Shown here one piece after another: positions 1 through 3,266 of a stretch of DNA of 5,541 bases. Below the pieces are notes generated by a model. That model had not been told where the DNA came from, did no database searches, and worked only from the letters and a program-made list of their open reading frames with translations. Origin of the DNA: Candidatus Portiera sp. (GTDB lineage: Bacteria > Pseudomonadota > Gammaproteobacteria > CBDBNL01 > JAAOII01); NCBI GenBank assembly GCA_015163845.1, contig JAAOII010000069.1, positions 1 to 5,541 on the forward strand, written 5' to 3'. Position 1 is the first letter of the stretch. Every line of letters starts with the position of its first letter. A program made the position numbers and the translations under genes.

Positions 1-536
1 CTATTGCGATGCATGGGAACCAAATCAATAAAGAAGGCATGTTCTCCATCTAAAATTGCTCCCTTTTTAATCATGGCAAGGGTTGAATTGTCAAATGTTT
101 GCCAAGGTCGGCATTTAACTCTGGCAATATATTCGCGGTCTAGTTTGTATTTGGGGTGCATTAACCTATGGGCAAGTTCACCATCTGTAGTAAAAAGAAG
201 AAGTCCTGAAGTATTAATATCTAAGCGTCCAACCATAATCCATTTACCATTGTCTAGAGAAGGCAAAGATTCAAAGACACTCGCTCTACCATCTGCAACT
301 TCTGAACACACTTCGCCAACTGGTTTGTTATAAAGCAACACTTGCCGCTTAACACTCTCACCAGTAAGAAACCGCCCGTTCAGTTTTATGGTAACATCCT
401 CGGAAACCTTTCCAGCAATGCTTGAGCATATTTCTCCATTAACCTCTACTTGATTATTACTTATGTACTTGGCGGCAAGTCGTCTTGATATGGACGCTCT
501 CTGCGCCACTATTCTTGCTAAAGCAATTTCTGTCAT
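1..536 (-). CDS. rluB: 23S rRNA pseudouridine synthase RluB, 5' part (C-terminus outside window)
   Basis: RsuA/RluB-family pseudouridine synthase; RluB converts a uridine in helix 89 of 23S rRNA to pseudouridine (position 2605 in E. coli). Translating the minus strand from the ATG at 536 gives 178 codons before the window edge. Residues about 4-50 form an S4-type RNA-binding domain (SRR near 17-19, VEVNGE near 30-35). The catalytic domain begins near LLYNKP (67-72). The family signature GRLDINTSGLLLF spans about 103-115, with catalytic Asp at 106, followed by TTDGELAHRLMHP. The stretch after YNKP, ending FESLPSLDNGKW, resembles E. coli RluB as I remember it, which favours RluB over RluE or RluF. 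The start overlaps the scpB stop as ATGA (533-536), so translation is probably coupled. About 70-120 residues, including the EGRNRxVR region, are missing off the left edge. Confidence 0.93.
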   Translation of the reverse strand, partial: MTEIALARIVAQRASISRRLAAKYISNNQVEVNGEICSSIAGKVSEDVTIKLNGRFLTGESVKRQVLLYNKPVGEVCSEVADGRASVFESLPSLDNGKWIMVGRLDINTSGLLLFTTDGELAHRLMHPKYKLDREYIARVKCRPWQTFDNSTLAMIKKGAILDGEHAFFIDLVPMHRN

Positions 537-1327
537 AGTTGTTTGTTTAAGTTCTGGTTCGGTTCATCATTAGATTCATTAGTCGCAATTTCAACTTCAT
601 TTAGTGCTGTTTCGCCACTCTCGTCTTTATTCTCGTCTTTATTTTCGTCTTTATCATCGTCCTTGCCGCCATATTCTTCTTTGGCTATGGGCGGTAGCTC
701 ACTCAAGGAATTCAATTTGAAGCTGTCTAAAAATGTTTTGGTTGTCCCCCATATAGCTGGTTTCCCCGGAACATCATTATAGCCAACTATCTTAATCCAC
801 TCATGCTCTTGCAAAGAACGCATTATCCCAGTGCTCAAAGTAACCCCGCGCAATTCCTCTATCTCTGCCTTGGTTATTGGCTGCTTATAAGCAATGATAG
901 CCAAGGTCTCCATTAAGGCACGGCTATAGCGAGTCGGCTTATCACGCTTAAATAGATTAACTGCTTCTGCACAACTCTGCTGAACATTAAACATATAACC
1001 GCCAGCTCCCTTAACTAGTTCCATGACCATACCTTTGTATTTTCCCTCTAAACTTGTCAAGGCCTCCTTGATTTGTCCATTGGTTATTCCTAAGGGTTCA
1101 AAAACTTGATTGAACCTTGCTAAAGTAATCGGCTCGCCACTTGTAAGCAAGACCGCTTCTATGTCTTTAACTAGCTTGGATACTTTTACCTTGGGTACTT
1201 GCACTTTGGATACTTTTGTATTAGATTTTTTTATCTTGGCAGAAGCACTGACAGACGTCTTGACTTTATTAGGCATGACTTTATTAGATGCGGCTTTCTT
1301 TGCAGTGGTTTTCTTATTTTTTTTCAT
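533..1327 (-). CDS. scpB: Segregation and condensation protein B (ScpB)
   Basis: ScpB is the winged-helix (Kite) subunit of the bacterial Smc-ScpAB condensin. It dimerises and binds the middle of ScpA, helping to organise and segregate the chromosome in the cytoplasm. The conserved core covers about residues 52-214: the first winged helix starts at LVKDIEAVLLTSGEPIT, then YMFNV, then the second winged helix with SRALMETLAIIAYKQPIT and GKPAIWGTTKTFLDSFKL. At 264 residues it is longer than the usual 180-200. The extra length comes from a Lys/Ser/Val-rich N-terminal tail (1-51, no acidic residue) and an acidic, Asn-rich C-terminal tail (about 217-264) built partly on KDEN repeats. Start: ATG at 1327, 11 bp after the scpA stop, with an AAGAGA Shine-Dalgarno on the minus strand (1333-1338). 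Its TGA stop overlaps the rluB start. No stop separates the tails from the core, so they are probably real. Confidence 0.95.
   Translation of the reverse strand: MKKNKKTTAKKAASNKVMPNKVKTSVSASAKIKKSNTKVSKVQVPKVKVSKLVKDIEAVLLTSGEPITLARFNQVFEPLGITNGQIKEALTSLEGKYKGMVMELVKGAGGYMFNVQQSCAEAVNLFKRDKPTRYSRALMETLAIIAYKQPITKAEIEELRGVTLSTGIMRSLQEHEWIKIVGYNDVPGKPAIWGTTKTFLDSFKLNSLSELPPIAKEEYGGKDDDKDENKDENKDESGETALNEVEIATNESNDEPNQNLNKQL
621..662 (+). repeat. 12-bp tandem repeat in the 3' end of scpB
   Basis: Units TCGTCTTTATTC, TCGTCTTTATTT and TCGTCTTTATCA start at 621, 633 and 645, with a partial unit at 657. On the minus strand they encode the KDEN/KDDD repeats of the acidic ScpB tail. Copy-number change would stay in frame and alter only tail length. 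Confidence 0.8.
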
Positions 1328-1338
1328 TTCTATCTCTT

Positions 1339-2175
1339 TTATTTGTCAGGACTTTTATCAGTTAGTTCATCATCCTCTCTATCAGTAATAGAAGAGTAAA
1401 CATATAGACGGCTGTAGGCGGCAGATTGAGATACTTCAACTAACTTCTCTTTGAGTAATTGAGTAACCGCAACCAATGACACCGCAACTCCTTCTCGCCC
1501 CTCTTTCTTGGTGAACAAGTGTTCAAATGGAACAAAACCATTAGCTGTCCCCATAGCTACAGCCAGACCCAACTTATCTAAAATCCTAATCATTCTCTCT
1601 CTAGTAGATAACTCCGCTAGTTTGATTTCATAACTCTTACGGGTCTTCTGTCTAGACAAGCAACCCGAGAAATATTTGGCTAATTGTTGCTTGTCTGGTA
1701 AAATCTTATCTGCTTGTTCTATTGGAGCAGTCCAACGAATGAAGGGTAAAAAGAAATCACGATCTATGCGTGGTCTTTCTGCCAACTGCTCTGCCTTATC
1801 GCGAATTTTTTCATATTCTCTGAGTTTAGCAATGAGAATACTTCCAGCAACCTCTTCCTCTTGTTGTTCTTCCTCAGTTGCAGGTATGAGAATGCGTGAC
1901 TTAAGTTCGGCTAAAATTGCCGCCATCACCAAATACTCGGCAGCCAGTTGCATCTTGAACTCTTTCATCATCTTGATATATTGGATATACTGATCAGCTA
2001 TTAAAGCAATGTTGATTGTTGCTATGTCAATGTTATGTCGTCTAACTAGATATAGCAATAGATCCATTGGTCCGCTAAACTCCTCCAAAAATACATTAAG
2101 GGACTGCGGTGGGATATATAAGCCCTCGGGGATTTTGTCTATGGGTTTACCTGCTATATACGCCAATTCTGTCAT
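1339..2175 (-). CDS. scpA: Segregation and condensation protein A (ScpA, kleisin)
   Basis: ScpA is the kleisin subunit that bridges the Smc head and neck and carries the ScpB dimer. The protein is 278 residues, typical for the family. The N-terminal domain starts at about 27 with NVFLEEFSGPMDLLLYLVRR, the standard opening of ScpA, and continues through a helical bundle (AAEYLVMAAILAELKSRILIP, 78-98) that contacts the Smc neck. A Glu/Gln-rich linker (101-109) follows, then the central ScpB-binding region. The C-terminal winged helix (about 188-262), starting near STRERMIRILDKLG, would bind the Smc head. It is the first gene of scpA-scpB-rluB. The ATG at 2175 is preceded by AGG four bases upstream, a weak ribosome binding site, and by a TATAAT box 13 bases upstream. 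An extension of about 26 residues precedes the conserved core, as is common in proteobacterial ScpA. Confidence 0.95.
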   Translation of the reverse strand: MTELAYIAGKPIDKIPEGLYIPPQSLNVFLEEFSGPMDLLLYLVRRHNIDIATINIALIADQYIQYIKMMKEFKMQLAAEYLVMAAILAELKSRILIPATEEEQQEEEVAGSILIAKLREYEKIRDKAEQLAERPRIDRDFFLPFIRWTAPIEQADKILPDKQQLAKYFSGCLSRQKTRKSYEIKLAELSTRERMIRILDKLGLAVAMGTANGFVPFEHLFTKKEGREGVAVSLVAVTQLLKEKLVEVSQSAAYSRLYVYSSITDREDDELTDKSPDK

Positions 2176-2185
2176 AATACCTAGT

Positions 2186-2208
2186 TTAATTATAGGACAC
2201 TCCCACCA
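2186..2208 (+). repeat. Left arm of 23-bp imperfect inverted repeat flanking the PIN island
   Basis: Read on the plus strand, this arm matches the reverse complement of 3239-3261 at 20 of 23 positions. The outer 14 bases are identical (TGTCCTATAATTAA on the strand facing outward). The inner 9 share 6. The arm ends 10 bp from the scpA start codon. It may be a shared promoter or operator, or the end of an inserted cassette. Confidence 0.6.
2189..2194 (-). promoter_or_regulatory. Candidate -10 box for scpA-scpB-rluB
   Basis: A perfect TATAAT reads on the minus strand, 13 bases before the scpA ATG. No good -35 lies 16-18 bp upstream; the sequence there is A-rich, and TTAAAA at 18 bp is the best match. 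The assignment therefore rests on the -10 alone. Transcription from it would leave a leader of only about 6-7 nt. The box sits inside the 14-bp sequence also found before the M16 gene. Confidence 0.4.
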
Positions 2209-2214
2209 GCTTTT

Positions 2215-2227
2215 TTAATTAATAGGA
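2215..2227 (+). repeat. Degenerate third copy of the repeat core
   Basis: TTAATTAATAGGA here resembles the first 12 bases of the arm at 2186-2208 (TTAATTATAGGA) with one extra A. It lies 29 bp further in, in the same orientation. This could be a second operator half or chance similarity in AT-rich DNA. Confidence 0.3.
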
Positions 2228-2240
2228 ATAAAGTTTGCAT

Positions 2241-2269
2241 TTAGGGGTTGATATATAGAAAAGTTCCCC
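2241..2269 (+). repeat. TTAGGGG...GTTCCCC motif, copy upstream of the PIN gene
   Basis: TTAGGGG (2241-2247), 15 nt, GTTCCCC (2263-2269). The same pair of heptamers occurs in the same order after the gene (3119-3145, gap 13). Both copies are followed by a TATAGA sequence. GGGG and CCCC could form a 4-bp stem, too weak to call a hairpin. Confidence 0.4.
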
Positions 2270-2277
2270 CATATATA
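2248..2277 (+). promoter_or_regulatory. Candidate promoter of the PIN gene
   Basis: TTGATA (2248-2253), an 18-bp spacer and TATATA (2272-2277) give a plausible sigma-70 promoter. The expected start site is near 2284, leaving a leader of about 7 nt. The -10 lies in the left arm of the palindrome at 2272-2286, so a protein bound there would block transcription. A nonamer, ATATATAGA, is repeated at 2251-2259 and 2271-2279, 20 bp apart (about two helical turns). This fits autoregulation, but no binding protein is shown. Confidence 0.4.
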
Positions 2278-2286
2278 GAGTATATA
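2272..2286 (+). promoter_or_regulatory. Palindromic candidate operator before the PIN start
   Basis: TATATA-GAG-TATATA is an inverted repeat with perfect 6-bp arms and a 3-bp centre, ending 4 bp before the ATG at 2291. The central GAG is also the only purine-rich candidate ribosome binding site (10 nt spacing), so a bound protein would cover the -10, the start site and the ribosome site. Simple TA arms can arise by chance in AT-rich DNA. Confidence 0.4.
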
Positions 2287-2290
2287 AATC

Positions 2291-3103
2291 ATGAAAAAAT
2301 ATAAACCAAGCGTATTAGCTGATGCCAATGTAGTTAGCTATGCTGTATCACCTCCCACTGACAGGGACTCCGATAAGATATTAGGATATAAAGAATACTC
2401 CAGCAAATTATTTAGCTCTTTGAAGGGTTTCAACCTGTCCATATCATGGACTGTTCGTGAGGAAATTTATTTAGGAAACCCTACAAGCGTTGCAAGCCGC
2501 AAGAATCTAGTGCGTGGCATAGAGGTGTTGGACATCACCCCAGAAATTGATGAACTTACAGATGATTTTATGAGAGAAGGTGTCTTTAGAGAAAAAGCGG
2601 AAAATGATGCAAGAATTCTAGCGACTGCTTGCTTTTATGGGATTGATTACCTTGTAACCTGTAATATGAAAGACCTGGCTAATGCTAACAAATTTAACGA
2701 AATGATACGAATAGCAAAAAAACATGGATATCATCCCCCTAAAATATGCACCCCCAATGACTTTTTTAGAAACTATATGAACAAACCAAGAGAAGTTCTA
2801 GATGAATCTGCTAATTATTTTGACAAATCCAAAGATTTATCTTATAATGTTGATACTATGAAAACTATAGAGTATAAAGAAGAATCTATTTTGGAGGAAT
2901 GTCGGCGGATACGTAGACAGCTACATGAAGAAGAGATAAAGGATCCTAAAAAGTATCGAGAGAATATGTATAAGGAAATAGAAAAAATGAAAGCACAAGG
3001 TATGAAATTTCGTCCTGTTCCTCCTACGCCTCCATGGATCAAGGAATATATGCAAATGTGCAGAGAGCGGAGAGCTGCTAAAAAAATATCACAAAAAAAG
3101 TAA
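2291..3103 (+). CDS. PIN-domain (VapC-like) ribonuclease fused to an antitoxin-like C-terminal module
   Basis: Probable Mg-dependent RNase of the PIN superfamily, 270 residues. PIN features in order: the strand with the first acidic residue at VLADANVVSY (Asp11); SWTVREEIYLGNP with Glu57/Glu58; a helix with EKAENDARILATA (Asp106); GIDYLVTCNMKDLANANKF (120-135), matching the DYLLTWNCKHIANA-type block I know from one PIN toxin family; and GYHPPKICTPNDFF (146-159), which closes the domain. After a linker (165-195), residues 196-270 are charged and helical (ESILEECRRIRRQL, then a second helix, then PVPPTPP and a last helix). I recall similar sequence as small separate proteins beside PIN toxins. 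No antitoxin gene lies upstream or downstream, which fits a fusion. The gene is divergent from scpA, and the M16 gene starts 163 bp downstream. The fusion and toxin roles are inferred. Alternatives are a non-toxic PIN nuclease or one with a C-terminal RNA-binding tail. Confidence 0.8.
   Translation: MKKYKPSVLADANVVSYAVSPPTDRDSDKILGYKEYSSKLFSSLKGFNLSISWTVREEIYLGNPTSVASRKNLVRGIEVLDITPEIDELTDDFMREGVFREKAENDARILATACFYGIDYLVTCNMKDLANANKFNEMIRIAKKHGYHPPKICTPNDFFRNYMNKPREVLDESANYFDKSKDLSYNVDTMKTIEYKEESILEECRRIRRQLHEEEIKDPKKYRENMYKEIEKMKAQGMKFRPVPPTPPWIKEYMQMCRERRAAKKISQKK
2820..2848 (+). promoter_or_regulatory. Perfect consensus sigma-70 promoter inside the PIN gene
   Basis: TTGACA (2820-2825), exactly 17 bp, TATAAT (2843-2848): a 12/12 consensus match at optimal spacing. 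It overlaps codons for residues 177-186, in the linker between the PIN domain and the C-terminal module. Transcription should start near 2855, 2-4 nt before an in-frame ATG at 2858. It is stronger on paper than any other promoter in the window. Confidence 0.65.
2858..3103 (+). CDS. Candidate internal start: free C-terminal antitoxin-like protein (81 aa)
   Basis: This is an in-frame internal reading of the PIN gene starting at Met190. It would produce residues 190-270 as a separate 81-residue protein (MKTIEYKEESILEE...). Support comes from the perfect promoter ending 9 bp before the ATG and from the module boundary falling in the linker. The length is also like the small stand-alone partners of PIN toxins. 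There is no Shine-Dalgarno sequence, so translation would have to be leaderless or nearly so. The protein is highly charged and basic overall: helix about 197-215, helix about 220-236, a proline-rich turn (242-248) and a helix with a basic end. Its role as a free antitoxin that neutralises the fused or cleaved PIN domain is inference. I cannot exclude that the product is never made. Confidence 0.4.
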   Translation: MKTIEYKEESILEECRRIRRQLHEEEIKDPKKYRENMYKEIEKMKAQGMKFRPVPPTPPWIKEYMQMCRERRAAKKISQKK

Positions 3104-3118
3104 CTCCCTACCAATAGA

Positions 3119-3145
3119 TTAGGGGATTAGGTGCGGGTGTTCCCC
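3119..3145 (+). repeat. TTAGGGG...GTTCCCC motif, copy downstream of the PIN gene
   Basis: TTAGGGG (3119-3125), 13 nt, GTTCCCC (3139-3145), followed by AACCCC and ACTATAGAATA. It mirrors the upstream copy at 2241-2269 in order and orientation. No T-run follows, so it does not qualify as an intrinsic terminator. Confidence 0.4.
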
Positions 3146-3229
3146 AACCCCAACTATAGAATAAAGCCATCTATTGCGATGGGTGGCAGCAAACAAACTA
3201 TCTTATTAGGTGTTATTGTGATAAATCTA

Positions 3230-3258
3230 TTGGCTAATTGTTGGCAATGTCCTATAAT
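3230..3258 (+). promoter_or_regulatory. Promoter of the M16 peptidase gene
   Basis: TTGGCT (3230-3235, 4 of 6), 17 bp, TATAAT (3253-3258, 6 of 6). The expected start site is near 3265-3267, at the A of the ATG or just before it, implying a leaderless mRNA. The -10 lies inside the right arm of the inverted repeat. Confidence 0.5.
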
Positions 3259-3261
3259 TAA
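3239..3261 (+). repeat. Right arm of 23-bp imperfect inverted repeat
   Basis: This arm is the inverted partner of 2186-2208, with 20 of 23 positions matching. The outer 14 bases, TGTCCTATAATTAA (3248-3261), are identical. It ends 5 bp before the M16 start codon. The two arms enclose 1076 bp, including the whole PIN gene. Confidence 0.6.
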
Positions 3262-3266
3262 GTTAA

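Noticed and set aside
4..333. A 109-codon plus-strand open frame.
   Set aside because: It lies antisense to rluB, which has catalytic motifs across the same stretch.
2176..2290. A separate small antitoxin gene upstream of the PIN gene, the usual arrangement.
   Set aside because: The 115-bp gap is too short and has no convincing open frame with a ribosome site.
2842..3114. A 90-codon minus-strand open frame opposite the C-terminal module, considered as an antisense antitoxin gene.
   Set aside because: Its Cys/Ser/Ile-rich translation is what the complement of a charged helical coding region gives; no ribosome site or promoter supports it.
3119..3152. A possible terminator after the PIN gene.
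   Set aside because: GGGG/CCCC or GGGT/ACCC pairing gives only 4-bp stems and no T-run follows, so read-through into the M16 gene is possible.
1..3181. CTATTGCGATG occurs at both 1-11 and 3171-3181.
   Set aside because: An 11-bp identity is expected several times by chance in a window this long, and the surrounding bases do not align.
2186..3261. A complete insertion sequence or transposon between the inverted repeats.
   Set aside because: No transposase or integrase is encoded, and removing the segment would leave the scpA and M16 start codons about 15 bp apart with no promoter room.
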